From: Trichlorobacter ammonificans
GTDB lineage: Bacteria > Desulfobacterota > Desulfuromonadia > Geobacterales > Pseudopelobacteraceae
Assembly (NCBI RefSeq): GCF_933509905.1
Contig: NZ_OW150024.1
Location: 2,716,001 to 2,780,000, forward strand
Direction of reading: 5' to 3'
DNA length: 64,000 nucleotides
Shown here piece by piece: positions 19,064-29,110 of this stretch. The position numbers and the translations under genes are program-made. The notes under the pieces were generated by a model. That model was not told where the DNA came from, did not search any database, and worked only from the letters and a program-made list of their open reading frames with translations. The stretch's first letter is position 1, and each line of letters begins with the position of its first letter.

Positions 19064-20252
19064 CCGTATCGTACCAGGAACAACGCGCTGGTTGAGCGCT
19101 GTCGCGGCTCTGCTTCTGTTCTGCCTGAGCACGATGACCGCCGCACTGGCGGCGGACCTGCCCTCCGCCCAGGTTGAAGCCGAAGGGTATGCGCTCATCC
19201 CCAACGGACGCAAGGACCTGGGCCGGGAGGCTGCCCTGCAGAACGCCTTCCGCCGGGCCGTGGAACAGGTGGTGGGCGTGGCGGTCGAATCCCGCACCGT
19301 GGTCAAGGATTCGGAACTGCTCAACGACAAGATATTCTCCAAAAGCCGCGGCTTCATCAAGACCTACCGGATTACCGGCGAGCGGACCGAGAACGACGCC
19401 TACCGGGTCGCCATCACGGCCTCGGTTTCCCGTCACCGGCTGGAGCAGGAGTTGGACAACGTGGGGCTGCTGGTCCGCAAGCTGGGCAAGCCCCGTGTCG
19501 CCGTCGTGGTCATGGAGCAGAACGGCGATGCCCCCGCCGCAGCGGGCGGCATCGTGGAAACGGGTCTGACCGGAGCCTTCGGCAAAAAGGGCTATGCCCT
19601 GGTGGATCGCCAAGCCATGCTGGCCGTTGAGCGGGAGGTGGTCAGGGGCCACGGCGACCAGACCGATGCCGTGGTCCGTGCGGCAGCAGCCGGTGGCGCC
19701 GAAGTGGTCATCGTCGGCCAGGCAGCGGCCCGTCACGGTGCTGCCGTGGGGGGTACCAGCCTTCGGCCGGTACAGGCGTCGACCACCTGCCGCGCGGTCG
19801 ATGTGAATACCGGTGAGGTGCTGGCAACGGCAAGTTCTACGCAACAAGCGCTGAACGTCAACCCGGCGGCGGCGGGCACCGAGGCCCTGCAGAAGGCGAC
19901 CCTCGAACTGACCGAGCAGCTGAACCGCCAACTGATCGCCGCCTGGCACAAGCAGCTGACCGGCGTGCGCACCCTGCACCTGACCGTCACGGACCTTCCC
20001 GCCGTTGAAGCACCGCGTCTCAGGGAGGCCCTCAAGGAACAGATGGGGCAGGTGGAGGAGGTACGCGAGCGTGGCTACCGCAATCATCAGCTGCGCTTGG
20101 AACTGGAGGTCTGCGGCACAACCCGCAGCGTCATCGACGAGTTGGCCTCCCTGAATCTCGGCGGGAGCCGGCTGAAGATTTCCGGCTATTCATCAGGGAC
20201 GGTACAGGCGCACTGGACGGGTCCGGCGAAAAAGGGGGGGAAGAAACCATGA
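19053..20252 (+). CDS. secreted FlgT-N/CsgG-cassette protein (first gene of envelope cassette)
   Basis: 399 residues from the ATG at 19053, which has a strong GGAGGGA site. A signal peptide covers ~1-34 (hydrophobic VAALLLFCLSTMTAALA). Residues ~45-130 (GRKDLGREAALQNAFRRAVEQVVG...ESRTVVKDSELLNDKIFSKSRGFIKTYRI) match the N-terminal domain of the flagellar assembly protein FlgT. The rest has an RVAVVVMEQN strand and a nucleotide-free alpha/beta fold like FlgT-M/CsgG. No flagellar genes are near. It overlaps recX by 11 bases and the next gene by 4. Likely a periplasmic or outer-membrane assembly component. Confidence 0.65.
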   Translation: MTASRIVPGTTRWLSAVAALLLFCLSTMTAALAADLPSAQVEAEGYALIPNGRKDLGREAALQNAFRRAVEQVVGVAVESRTVVKDSELLNDKIFSKSRGFIKTYRITGERTENDAYRVAITASVSRHRLEQELDNVGLLVRKLGKPRVAVVVMEQNGDAPAAAGGIVETGLTGAFGKKGYALVDRQAMLAVEREVVRGHGDQTDAVVRAAAAGGAEVVIVGQAAARHGAAVGGTSLRPVQASTTCRAVDVNTGEVLATASSTQQALNVNPAAAGTEALQKATLELTEQLNRQLIAAWHKQLTGVRTLHLTVTDLPAVEAPRLREALKEQMGQVEEVRERGYRNHQLRLELEVCGTTRSVIDELASLNLGGSRLKISGYSSGTVQAHWTGPAKKGGKKP

Positions 20253-22231
20253 AGCGGATACTGGCAGGTGTCGCAGTATGCATTCTGGCCGGATGCAACA
20301 ATCCGGGCAAGGAAAGCTTTGAGCTGGGACGACAACTGGAACGGCAGGGACGGCTGGATGAAGCGATCACCCTGTACGAGGACGCCCTGACCAAGGAGCG
20401 GGACAACCAGGAGTACCAGCAGGTTCTGGCCGGTGCCCGCAAGGCTGCTGCCGGACGGTTCATCGAACAGGGGCGCAAGCGTCTGCAGGGAGCGCCCCCT
20501 ACCTACGACCTGCTGCGGGCGGCCCAACTGGATCTGGACAAGGCGCTCAAGGCGGACCCGACCAACAGCGAGGCCAGGGCACTGGCCGCATCGATCAAGA
20601 GCCAGTCCGATGCCCTGCTCACGCGGGCAGAGACGCTCTATGGCGAATCGGGCAAGGCAGCAGAAGCCAAGGACTGGCCCACTGCCATCAACAAGCTGCG
20701 CGAGCTGCGCCAGTTCTATCCCACATACCTCGATCTGGCCGTCAAGCTTCCCCAGACGGAAAGTGCGGCCGTCAGCCACTATCTCAGGGAAGTTGAACGT
20801 CTGCGGTCGCAGGACAACCTGGACGGCATGATCGCCGCTCTGCAGCAGGCCCTGGCCATCCAGCCGTCAAACCAGCAGCTGACGGCCCTGCTGGCGGACA
20901 CCAAGGCACAGAACACCGCCGCCGCCTGGTTTGCCAAGGCGGAACAGCGGGCCGGTCAGCAGAAGTGGCGCGATGCTGTTGACTATCTGCGCAAGGCCCA
21001 GGCACTGGAGCCGGACGCGGAACTATCCGCCAAGATGCATGAACTGCGCCGCCAGGGTGCCGGCCGGCTTCTGCAGCAGGCAACGGTACACCTCAACCGC
21101 AAGCAACTGTACAGCGCCTATCTGTCCCTTTTGGCCAGTGTCGAGCTTTCCCCCGACTCCCTCAAAGAGGGGGAGGCGTCTGAGCTACGCCGGCAGCTGG
21201 TCGGCGAGATGACGGCGAAATCTCAGGAAAGCGAGACCGGCGGCCTGCTGGGCAATGCCTACCACTGGCAGGAGTTGGCCCTGAAGCTGGGCGGACCTGA
21301 CCGGGCTGCTTCCCAGCGGTTGCAGGGGCTCAAGGACCGGCTGCGGCAACGGGTGGTCAAGAAGATCGCCGTGATGGATTTCACGCCGCCCACCAACAGT
21401 ACGGATGCCGGGCGCCTGGTCACGGACAGCCTGCTCTCCTACATGACCAAGAACGCCAGCAGCGACGTAAAAATACTTGCCCGCGACGTGCTGGGTGCCA
21501 TCATCAAGGAAATCGAGTTCGGCCAGGCCGGGCTGTACGATATCGAAAGCGCCAAGAAAACGGGCAAGCTGAAGGGTACCGACATCTTCATCTTCGGCAG
21601 CGTGCTGCAGTACAGCGTGGAAAAGGGGGCCGAAGAGAGCTCGAAGATGGTCAACGTTTCCGTGGCCAAGCGCAAGGTCTCCAACCCGGCTTACCAGAGC
21701 TGGCTGCAGCGGAATCCGTCACCCAACGAGCGGGAGCTGGCCCTGGCGCCGCCGGCCCTGATCGATGAGGACATTCGTGAAACGGTGCGCTACAAGGTGG
21801 GTACCCATAAAAAAACCGCCAACGTGGCCCTCTCCTTCCGGGTGATCGACGTGGAGTCCGGCGAGGTGGTCATCACCAAAACCATCAAAAGCAAAAAAGA
21901 AGCTCAGGATAACTTCTCCGAGGGAGTCGAATTCGCCAATATTCCCTTCGACCCCCTGCAACTCCCTCCGGACACCGAGCTGCTGGAAAAGGCGGTGGAG
22001 GAAGGGATCGCCGAGTTGGGGCATCTGGTGCTGTCCCGCTTTCAGAATCTGCAGGCTACCTACCTGAATGCCGCCGAGCTTCTGGGTAAAAAAGGACAAC
22101 ATGATACGGCCATCGAACGCTACATCGACGCCATGGTGTCCGAAGAGGTGAAAAACGTTTCCAGCCAGGTAACCGAGCAGGCTCGCCGTGAAATCGACCG
22201 CCAGCTCCAACTGGCGGACAACAGCAGATAG
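20249..22231 (+). CDS. TPR-rich lipoprotein with CsgG-like domain
   Basis: 660 residues. A short signal peptide ends at lipobox ILAGC, with Cys16 as lipid anchor. Residues ~20-330 are TPR-like helices (ELGRQLERQGRLDEAITLYEDAL and several degenerate copies). From ~355 the sequence changes to a CsgG/curli-pore-like fold: VKKIAVMDFTPPTNSTDAGRLVTDSLLSYM, GTDIFIFGSVLQYS, NVALSFRVIDVESGEVV. A final TPR-like helix pair ends the protein. CsgG proper is a lipoprotein pore for curli subunits. Whether this one forms a pore is unproven. It is coupled by ATGA to the preceding gene. Confidence 0.7.
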   Translation: MKRILAGVAVCILAGCNNPGKESFELGRQLERQGRLDEAITLYEDALTKERDNQEYQQVLAGARKAAAGRFIEQGRKRLQGAPPTYDLLRAAQLDLDKALKADPTNSEARALAASIKSQSDALLTRAETLYGESGKAAEAKDWPTAINKLRELRQFYPTYLDLAVKLPQTESAAVSHYLREVERLRSQDNLDGMIAALQQALAIQPSNQQLTALLADTKAQNTAAAWFAKAEQRAGQQKWRDAVDYLRKAQALEPDAELSAKMHELRRQGAGRLLQQATVHLNRKQLYSAYLSLLASVELSPDSLKEGEASELRRQLVGEMTAKSQESETGGLLGNAYHWQELALKLGGPDRAASQRLQGLKDRLRQRVVKKIAVMDFTPPTNSTDAGRLVTDSLLSYMTKNASSDVKILARDVLGAIIKEIEFGQAGLYDIESAKKTGKLKGTDIFIFGSVLQYSVEKGAEESSKMVNVSVAKRKVSNPAYQSWLQRNPSPNERELALAPPALIDEDIRETVRYKVGTHKKTANVALSFRVIDVESGEVVITKTIKSKKEAQDNFSEGVEFANIPFDPLQLPPDTELLEKAVEEGIAELGHLVLSRFQNLQATYLNAAELLGKKGQHDTAIERYIDAMVSEEVKNVSSQVTEQARREIDRQLQLADNSR

Positions 22232-22251
22232 ATGCGGTGGGGGTGCTTGTC

Positions 22252-24480
22252 ATGGGCTGGCGTCAGACACGCATAAAGGCAATGATCCGGTTACTCCGTG
22301 CCCTACTCTGCGGCGGGCTGGTGCTGTGCTTGGCGGCCTCCTGGGGGGGCGCCGCCGAGCATCGCCTGAAGTCAAAGCTGGCAGCCGTACCGTTTGTAGC
22401 CAGCAACATCGAGGCCATGGCCTTTACCGAGTACCTGACCACGGTGCTTTTGAACGAACTGGACAACACCGGACAGTTCGAAATTTTCGAGCGGAAACGG
22501 CTGGAGTCGATGATGGCCCTGGAAGGGGTCCGTTCCGACTCGCTGACTCCGGAGCAGATGCAGCGGCTGGGAAGCAGGCTGGGCCTTGACTTCCTGGTTG
22601 CCGGTACCGTGACCAGCCAGCCGCAGGGCATGCTGATCAACCTGCGTCTGCTGAGCCTGCGCAGTCAGAAAATTCTCTTTACCGAACAGACACGGATGAC
22701 CGAGGCTGATACCAGCCGCATGCTGCGGGAGATCGCCTGGAAGGTCAAAGATGTCGTGCAGGGCGCCACCGTTCCCCGCACCGTTTCTCCCGTCTCCGTT
22801 CCCCTGCAGCCGCCGACCTCGCTTGAGGCCGTGGGATCAACCAATGCCGTGCGGTTGCGCTGGAAACCGCAGAATCCCACCCAGGTGGTCGGCTACCTGG
22901 TACAGCGCGCGCTCACGCCGGAGGGGCCGTTCAACACCGTCAGCACCGTGACCGAACCGGCCTACACCGATGAAAACCTGCGTCTGAACGAGAGCTTTTT
23001 CTACCGGGTGGCTGCCGTGGGCCAGGGGGGCGGCACCAGCCAGCCGACGACAGCGGTGCGCGGCGCCACCACCATCGCGCCGGCAGCGCCGATCTTCATG
23101 AATGCCGAGCCGCTGCTCGGCAGCGCCGTCCTCACCTGGCGCCAGCGCCCCTTCGGCGGCAATGACGCGCAGACCACCCCCCGGGGTGTGCAGATTTACC
23201 GCCGCAGTAGCGCAGAAAAAGAATTTACGCCGGTCACCCGGGTTGGTGAAGAAGCAATGACGTTCCGGGACCAGGGGCTGAAAGACGGTACTACCTACCT
23301 GTACGCAATGACCGCCTTCAACCTGGCAGGGGCGGAAAGCGAGCTGTCGGTACAGCTCTCGGTCACCACACCGCCGACCACGGGCGGGATTACCGTCACC
23401 AGCGGCAAGGTACGACGGATTCCCCTTTCGTGGCAGATGCATCCCTTTGAACAGGTAAACGGCTATCGGCTGGAGCGGGCCACCGCGCAGGACGGGCCGT
23501 ACCGTGAGATTGCCGTGGTGAACGGACGGGAACGGACCAGCTACCTTGATACCGATCTGGCTGACAAGACCACCTACTGGTACCGAGTTTCCGCCCTGAG
23601 CAAGGAAGCGGGCACCGGAGGCCCCTCGCCGGAACTCTCGGCAACAACCCGCGACCTGCCGCCGGCGCCGGTAAAGGTTACCGCCGGCAGCGGCGAACCC
23701 CGTCGTATCACGATCAGCTGGGAGTCCGCCGCCGTTGCGGACGATGAAGTAACCGCCTATCAACTCTATCGCGGTGAAGCGGGACAGGAGACCCTGAGCA
23801 GGATAGCGGAGCTGAGGGCCCACCAGACCTCGTTTCGTGACGATGAAAAGCCGCTCAAGGATGCGACCGCCTATTCGTACGTCGTTTCTGCAGTCAACGC
23901 CGGCGGGGCGGTCAGCACCTTAAGCGCCCGCGCCACGGCCACCACCAAGGCGGTACCGGCCATGCCGCGGGGGATGACAGCGGCCTCGGGCGAACCGCGC
24001 CGGGTGACCCTGCGCTGGCAGAAGAATCCCGAAGCGGACATCACCGACTACGTAGTCTATCGCAAACATGATGACGGTGAATTCCGCCAGCTGAAGCACA
24101 CCCAGGAACCGGGACTTGTCGATGGCGACCTGCGGGACGGTCAGACCTACAGCTACCGGCTTCAGGCCGTGGACAAGGACGGCCTGGAAAGTCCGCTGTC
24201 CGAGCCGGTGACGGCAGTCACCAAGTCGTTGCCCAAACCGGTGGACGGGCTGCTGCTCAAGGACCGTACCGCCCGGACCGTAACCTGGCAGAAGTCGGCC
24301 CAGAGCGACGTCCGGCAGTACGCCGTTTACAAGAAAGGATTTTTCGGCGGCCAGAAGCTGGCTACCCTGGAGGCAACTGAGTGGAAGGTACAGGAACCGG
24401 GCAAGCTGGAACTGTACGTCACCGCAGTCGATGCCGATGGCCTGGAAAGCGAACCGTCGGCAGTGCTGGTCATCGAATAG
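22252..24480 (+). CDS. secreted CsgG/TolB-N-like protein with six fibronectin type III domains
   Basis: 742 residues from the ATG at 22252 (GTGGGGGTG site); an ATG at 22282 would also give a good signal peptide. After the signal (~11-35) comes an alpha/beta domain at ~38-170 (KLAAVPFVASNIEAMAFTEYLTTVLLNEL...FLVAGTVTSQ) of CsgG/TolB-N/FlgT type. Six consecutive FN3 domains follow at about 187-272, 277-372, 373-467, 469-565, 567-658 and 659-742, each ending with a Y-x-Y/V-x-A-V strand. There is no membrane anchor or sorting motif. An extended surface or periplasmic adhesin or scaffold is plausible. Confidence 0.75.
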   Translation: MGWRQTRIKAMIRLLRALLCGGLVLCLAASWGGAAEHRLKSKLAAVPFVASNIEAMAFTEYLTTVLLNELDNTGQFEIFERKRLESMMALEGVRSDSLTPEQMQRLGSRLGLDFLVAGTVTSQPQGMLINLRLLSLRSQKILFTEQTRMTEADTSRMLREIAWKVKDVVQGATVPRTVSPVSVPLQPPTSLEAVGSTNAVRLRWKPQNPTQVVGYLVQRALTPEGPFNTVSTVTEPAYTDENLRLNESFFYRVAAVGQGGGTSQPTTAVRGATTIAPAAPIFMNAEPLLGSAVLTWRQRPFGGNDAQTTPRGVQIYRRSSAEKEFTPVTRVGEEAMTFRDQGLKDGTTYLYAMTAFNLAGAESELSVQLSVTTPPTTGGITVTSGKVRRIPLSWQMHPFEQVNGYRLERATAQDGPYREIAVVNGRERTSYLDTDLADKTTYWYRVSALSKEAGTGGPSPELSATTRDLPPAPVKVTAGSGEPRRITISWESAAVADDEVTAYQLYRGEAGQETLSRIAELRAHQTSFRDDEKPLKDATAYSYVVSAVNAGGAVSTLSARATATTKAVPAMPRGMTAASGEPRRVTLRWQKNPEADITDYVVYRKHDDGEFRQLKHTQEPGLVDGDLRDGQTYSYRLQAVDKDGLESPLSEPVTAVTKSLPKPVDGLLLKDRTARTVTWQKSAQSDVRQYAVYKKGFFGGQKLATLEATEWKVQEPGKLELYVTAVDADGLESEPSAVLVIE

Positions 24481-24489
24481 GAGGATGCC

Positions 24490-24807
24490 ATGACGTATCG
24501 GGTTGGGTTCTGTGCCGCCGGACTGCTGCTGGGCCTGCTGACAACGGACGCCGTAGCAAACAACAAGGCTGCCATTGTCCAGGAAATCGGACGTTACCAG
24601 CTTTTTCAGGGCAGCTATACCACCTTTGACCTGAAGCGCAAAGAAACCTATGTCCACCAGGGTGTTTTCCTGCTGGATACCGCAACCGGTGACGTGAAGA
24701 GGTACATTAATAAAATTGACGTAGAAGGGCGCTACATTGAAACCTGGCTGCCCACCGACCTTTCGGGGGTAGACAAGGGGCGTCCCGCACAGGAGAGGAA
24801 GCCATAG
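24490..24807 (+). CDS. small secreted protein, unknown function
   Basis: 105 residues with a clear signal peptide (LLLGLLTTDAVANN, cleavage near residue 24). The mature ~80 residues read as a small beta protein (RYQLFQGSYTTFDLKRKETYVHQGVFLLDTATGDVKRYINKID) ending in a charged tail. The phrase LLDTATGDVKRY resembles small domains found in repeated bacterial surface proteins, but I assign no family. It is the last gene of the cassette; its stop abuts the alaS start, so expression is probably linked to alaS. It could be a substrate or accessory of the upstream components. Confidence 0.7.
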   Translation: MTYRVGFCAAGLLLGLLTTDAVANNKAAIVQEIGRYQLFQGSYTTFDLKRKETYVHQGVFLLDTATGDVKRYINKIDVEGRYIETWLPTDLSGVDKGRPAQERKP

Positions 24808-27438
24808 ATGACCGGCAATGAGATTCGCGCACGTTTTCTGAAGTACTTCGAAGACCGGGGCCATGTGGTGGTGGCCAGCTCCGGCCTGATCCCCCACAAC
24901 GACCCGACCCTGATGTTCACCAACGCCGGCATGAACCAGTTCAAGGACTGTTTCCTGGGGATGGAAGACCGGGGCTACTACCGGGCCGCCAGTTCCCAGA
25001 AGTGCGTCCGCGCCGGCGGCAAGCACAACGACCTGGAAAACGTGGGACGGACCGCCCGTCACCACACCTTCTTCGAAATGCTGGGCAATTTTTCCTTTGG
25101 CGACTATTTCAAAAAAGAGGCCATCGCCTTTGCCTGGGAGTTCCTGACCCAGGATCTGAAGCTTGACAAAAGCCGGCTCTACGTAACGGTCTACACCGAC
25201 GACGACGAGGCCGCCGACATCTGGCATCACCAGGAAGGGGTACCGCGGGAGCGGATTTACCGCTTCGGCGAAAAAGACAACTTCTGGGCCATGGGGGACA
25301 CCGGCCCCTGCGGTCCCTGTACCGAAATTTTCTGGGACAACGGCCCCGAGGTGGGGTGCGGCTCACCCGACTGCGCCGTGGGCTGCGACTGCGACCGCTA
25401 CATGGAGATATGGAACAACGTCTTCATGCAGTTCAACCGCACCCCTGACGGCGTGCTGCATCCACTGCCCAAGCCGGCCGTGGATACCGGCATGGGCCTG
25501 GAGCGGATCACCACGGTGATGCAGGGGGTCCGCTCCAACTACGATACCGATCTGCTGCAGGGGATCATCCGTCATATCGAACGGCACAGCGGCAAGAACT
25601 ACGGCGGCAATGAGAAGGATGACGTTTCCATGCGGGTGATCGCCGACCACTGCCGCGCCGTCACCTTCCTGATCTGCGACGGAGCCCTGCCCAGCAACGA
25701 AGGACGCGGCTACGTGCTGCGCCGGATCATGCGGCGGGCTGCCCGTCATGCCAAGATGCTGGGGCTGGCTGAACCGCTGCTCTGCCGGATGGTGGATGCG
25801 GTGCGGGAGATGATGGGAGACGCCTACCCGGAGCTGGCGGAGCGGGAGGCGTATATCCGTAAGGTGGTACTGGCCGAGGAAGAGCGGTTCAACGAGACCA
25901 TCGACCGCGGCCTCGCCATCCTGAACGACGAGGTCGCCGCCCTGCGGGCTGCCGGCAAAGCCGTCATTCCGGGAGAGACCCTGTTCAGGCTCTACGACAC
26001 CTTCGGCTTCCCGGTGGACCTGACCGAAGATATCGTCCGCAGCGAAGGATTCAGCGTGGATGAGGCAGGCTTCGAAGCCTGCATGGAGCGCCAGCGGGAG
26101 CTGGGCCGGGAACACTGGAAAGGCTCCGGCGCCGCCGGCATCGCCGATGTCTACAAGGAGCTCCACAACCGCGGTCTGCGTACTTCGTTTGTCGGCTACA
26201 ACGCCCTGACCGCCTTCGCTCCCCTCACCGCCCTGCTGCGCGACGGCACTGAGGTCGCCTCGGCAACCGCCGGGGACCGGGTCGATCTGGTGACGGAAAC
26301 CACCCCCTTCTACGGCGAGTCCGGCGGCCAGGCCGGGGACACCGGCACCATCTCGTCCGGCAACGCCCGCCTGGAGGTGGTGGCCACTTCCCGTCCCTTC
26401 ACCGACCTGGTGGTGCACCATGCCGTGGTCCAGGAGGGGGCCGTCAATAGGGGAGATGCGGTCAACCTGACCGTGGCCGTTGACGAACGCCGCGCCACGG
26501 CCCGCAACCACACCGCCACCCACCTGCTGCAGGCAGCCCTGCGCCGGGTGCTGGGGGACCATGTCAAGCAGGCCGGTTCCCTGGTGGAGCCCGATCGGCT
26601 CCGCTTCGACTTCACCCATTTTACCGGCGTTACCGCCGAAGAACTGCAGACCGTGGAAGATCTGGTGAATGTCTGGATCATGGAAAACGACGCACTCAGC
26701 ATCCGGGAGATGGGGATGCAGGAAGCGGTGGAAAGCGGCGCCACGGCCCTGTTTGACGAAAAATACGGCGACACCGTCCGGGTGGTGCGGATCGGCGAGG
26801 TCAGTGCCGAACTGTGCGGCGGCACCCATGTGCGGGCTGCAGGCGACATTGGCCTGTTCAAGATCCTTTCCGAAGGGGGAATCGCCGCCGGTGTCCGCCG
26901 GATCGAAGGGGCCACTGGTTTCAACGCCCTGCGCACCGTCCGCCGCCTTGAAGACGAGCGCCGTGCCATCGCCGACCTGATCAAGGCCGACAGCGGCAAA
27001 TTACTGGAGCGGGTGGAGAAGCTGGTGGAACGGCAACGGGAGCTGCAGCGGGACGTTGAGCAGCTGCAGGGCAAGCTGAATGCGGCCCAGTCCGGCGACC
27101 TGCTTTCCCGGGTACACGAGGTGCAGGGAGTCAAGCTGCTGGCGGTGCAGGTGCAGGTGCCGGATATCAAGGCGCTGCGCGACTTGGCCGATCAGCTGCG
27201 GGATCGTCTGGAGTCCGGCATCCTCGTCCTGGGTGCCGAACTTGACGGCAAAGCCAACCTGCTGGTGGCAGTGACCAGGGATCTGACCGACCGCTTCAAG
27301 GCCGGTGAGCTGGTGGGCAAACTGGCCCCCATCGTCGGTGGGCGCGGCGGCGGCAAGCCCGAACTGGCCCAGGCCGGCGGCCCCAGCCCGGAAAAATTGC
27401 CCGAAGCGTTGGCGGCGGCGGCAACGTTTCTGGGTTGA
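24808..27438 (+). CDS. alaS: alanyl-tRNA synthetase
   Basis: 876 residues, full length. The catalytic class II core begins [29 protein letters not shown]; motif [21 protein letters not shown] and the editing-domain zinc sites HTATHLLQ and CGGTHV are intact, as is the C-terminal C-Ala/DHHA1 region with [14 protein letters not shown]. Starts directly after the stop of the small secreted protein, with AGGAGAGGAAG as ribosome site. In Geobacter relatives alaS follows recA/pilT/recX closely. Here ~5.7 kb of envelope genes intervene. Confidence 0.98.
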   Translation: MTGNEIRARFLKYFEDRGHVVVASSGLIPHNDPTLMFTNAGMNQFKDCFLGMEDRGYYRAASSQKCVRAGGKHNDLENVGRTARHHTFFEMLGNFSFGDYFKKEAIAFAWEFLTQDLKLDKSRLYVTVYTDDDEAADIWHHQEGVPRERIYRFGEKDNFWAMGDTGPCGPCTEIFWDNGPEVGCGSPDCAVGCDCDRYMEIWNNVFMQFNRTPDGVLHPLPKPAVDTGMGLERITTVMQGVRSNYDTDLLQGIIRHIERHSGKNYGGNEKDDVSMRVIADHCRAVTFLICDGALPSNEGRGYVLRRIMRRAARHAKMLGLAEPLLCRMVDAVREMMGDAYPELAEREAYIRKVVLAEEERFNETIDRGLAILNDEVAALRAAGKAVIPGETLFRLYDTFGFPVDLTEDIVRSEGFSVDEAGFEACMERQRELGREHWKGSGAAGIADVYKELHNRGLRTSFVGYNALTAFAPLTALLRDGTEVASATAGDRVDLVTETTPFYGESGGQAGDTGTISSGNARLEVVATSRPFTDLVVHHAVVQEGAVNRGDAVNLTVAVDERRATARNHTATHLLQAALRRVLGDHVKQAGSLVEPDRLRFDFTHFTGVTAEELQTVEDLVNVWIMENDALSIREMGMQEAVESGATALFDEKYGDTVRVVRIGEVSAELCGGTHVRAAGDIGLFKILSEGGIAAGVRRIEGATGFNALRTVRRLEDERRAIADLIKADSGKLLERVEKLVERQRELQRDVEQLQGKLNAAQSGDLLSRVHEVQGVKLLAVQVQVPDIKALRDLADQLRDRLESGILVLGAELDGKANLLVAVTRDLTDRFKAGELVGKLAPIVGGRGGGKPELAQAGGPSPEKLPEALAAAATFLG

Positions 27439-27456
27439 CAAACCATCGAAAAACCG

Positions 27457-27541
27457 AGGTTGCTCAAAAATAGTCAGATCCTCGCACCCGCACACAGGGG
27501 CTGTCGAGGACGGTGGCGAGATGGCTGTTTTTCACCAACCT
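27457..27541. repeat. 85-bp imperfect palindromic element (MITE/REP-like)
   Basis: Arms at 27457-27473 and 27525-27541 match at 14 of 17 positions as an inverted repeat. Nested complementary segments between them (CCTCG with CGAGG, CTCGC with GCGAG) allow the whole unit to fold into one long hairpin. It fills most of the 120-base alaS-argB gap and ends just before the argB ribosome site. Its architecture is that of a miniature non-coding dispersed repeat; copy number cannot be judged from one window. Confidence 0.6.
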
Positions 27542-27558
27542 GCCCATGTGAGGTACCT

Positions 27559-28437
27559 GTGAAGCATCTGATCGATAAAGCCAGCACCCTGATGGAGGCC
27601 CTCCCCTACATCCGCCGTTTTTCCGGCAAGACCTTCGTCATCAAATACGGCGGTCACGCCATGGCCGACGAACGGCTGAAGGAGTCCTTTGCCCTGGATG
27701 TGATCATGCTGCGCTCCCTGGGGATCAATACCGTGATTGTCCATGGCGGCGGCCCCCAGATCAACGAAACTCTGAAGCGTTACGGCATCGTCTCCGAGTT
27801 TGTCCGCGGCATGCGGGTCACCGATGCCGAAACCATGTCGGTGGTGGAGATGGTGCTGGTGGGACAGGTGAACAAGGAAGTGGTGGGCTACCTGAACCAG
27901 CACGGCGGACGGGCTGTAGGGCTCTCCGGCAAGGACGGCACCCTGCTGCTTTCCCGGAAGCTCCTGCAGGAAATTACCGCCGAGGACGGCAGGCTGGAGC
28001 AGGTGGATATCGGCTACGTGGGGGATGTGGTCAAGGTGAACACCGACCTGATCAGAACCCTGGAGCAGGGGGGCTACCTGCCGGTGATCGCACCGGTGGG
28101 AGTGGGCCCGGCCGGAGAAAGCTACAACATCAACGCCGACCTGGTGGCCGGCCGGGTGGCTGCGGCCCTGAATGCCGAAAAGCTGATCCTGCTCACCGAC
28201 ACCCCCGGTGTGCTGGATCGCGACAAGAACCTGATACCGAATATCTGCGTAGCGGACATGCACCGCCTGATTCGGGAAGAAGCCATCACCGGCGGCATGA
28301 TTCCCAAGGTGGTCTGCTGCGCCGATGCCTTGCACGACGGCGTCAAAAAGGCCCATATCATTGACGGCAGAATGGAGCATGCCGTACTGCTGGAAATCTT
28401 CACCGATGGCGGCATCGGTACTGAAATCGTCAGGTAA
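27559..28437 (+). CDS. argB: acetylglutamate kinase
   Basis: Phosphorylates N-acetylglutamate, the second step of arginine biosynthesis. 292 residues from the GTG at 27559 (GAGG 5 bases upstream; typical N-terminus [35 protein letters not shown]). Motifs [19 protein letters not shown] and TDTPGVLD of the amino-acid kinase family are present. The sequence upstream of this GTG in the same frame belongs to the palindromic element. First of the arg genes here; argC, argJ and argA are not in the window. Confidence 0.96.
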   Translation: MKHLIDKASTLMEALPYIRRFSGKTFVIKYGGHAMADERLKESFALDVIMLRSLGINTVIVHGGGPQINETLKRYGIVSEFVRGMRVTDAETMSVVEMVLVGQVNKEVVGYLNQHGGRAVGLSGKDGTLLLSRKLLQEITAEDGRLEQVDIGYVGDVVKVNTDLIRTLEQGGYLPVIAPVGVGPAGESYNINADLVAGRVAAALNAEKLILLTDTPGVLDRDKNLIPNICVADMHRLIREEAITGGMIPKVVCCADALHDGVKKAHIIDGRMEHAVLLEIFTDGGIGTEIVR

Positions 28438-28459
28438 CCCACTCAAAGGAGCCCATGCC

Positions 28460-29038
28460 ATGAAACGACTCGCACTGGCTGTTGCCCTGTTCGCCCTGCT
28501 GTTCGTGACGGCGACCGCCGCTCAGGCGTCATCGGATCTGTGCGCCGGCACGTCGCCCGGAACCTTCATGTTCTTTGACCGGGAAGTCGAACGCGGCAAA
28601 CCGCTGCCGCCGCAGGTGACAGAATTTGATTTCGGCAAAGATATGTGGGCGGTGGCCTGCCTGACCGATACGGTGGGCCCCCAGCCGGACGGTGGCAAAA
28701 AGTTCCGGGTTGTCCTCTACGTCAAGCAGACCAAGAGCCATGACGGCAAATATTCCTCCTACGCGGCCAATGCCAAGCAGGAGGGGGTCTATCGTCCCGG
28801 GCTTTCCAAACCGCGCAAGGATGTGATCCTGTTCCTGAACGAGGATTTCGCTACCAACAAGGGGCTCAACTACAAGCTCGATCCGGGTGAGTACGAGTTT
28901 CGCCTGCAGGCAGCCACGGAAAAGGGAACCGGTCGGCTGGATCTGACCGTCGACTGGAAGAATGACGTTGCCTACATCCAGGAGCTGCGCAAGGCCGGCT
29001 ACGTAGCCGACGGCACCATCAAGGTAATCAAGCGCTAG
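28460..29038 (+). CDS. secreted protein of unknown function
   Basis: 192 residues with a textbook signal peptide (MKRLALAVALFALLFVTATAAQA, cleavage after ~23). The mature part has mixed beta character (FRVVLYVKQTKSHDGKYSSYAAN, LDPGEYEFRLQAATEKGTGRLDLTVDWK) and one Cys near its start. I do not recognise a family. AAAGGAG lies 8 bases before the ATG, so it is a real gene, although it has no obvious link to arginine synthesis. It sits 22 bases after argB and 72 bases before the PilZ gene. Confidence 0.75.
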   Translation: MKRLALAVALFALLFVTATAAQASSDLCAGTSPGTFMFFDREVERGKPLPPQVTEFDFGKDMWAVACLTDTVGPQPDGGKKFRVVLYVKQTKSHDGKYSSYAANAKQEGVYRPGLSKPRKDVILFLNEDFATNKGLNYKLDPGEYEFRLQAATEKGTGRLDLTVDWKNDVAYIQELRKAGYVADGTIKVIKR

Positions 29039-29110
29039 TGCCGCAGGCAGGGCAGCAACCATGCCCGGCCCGCTCCGCAGCGCCTCGTTGACAACGAACG
29101 GACAGAATCC

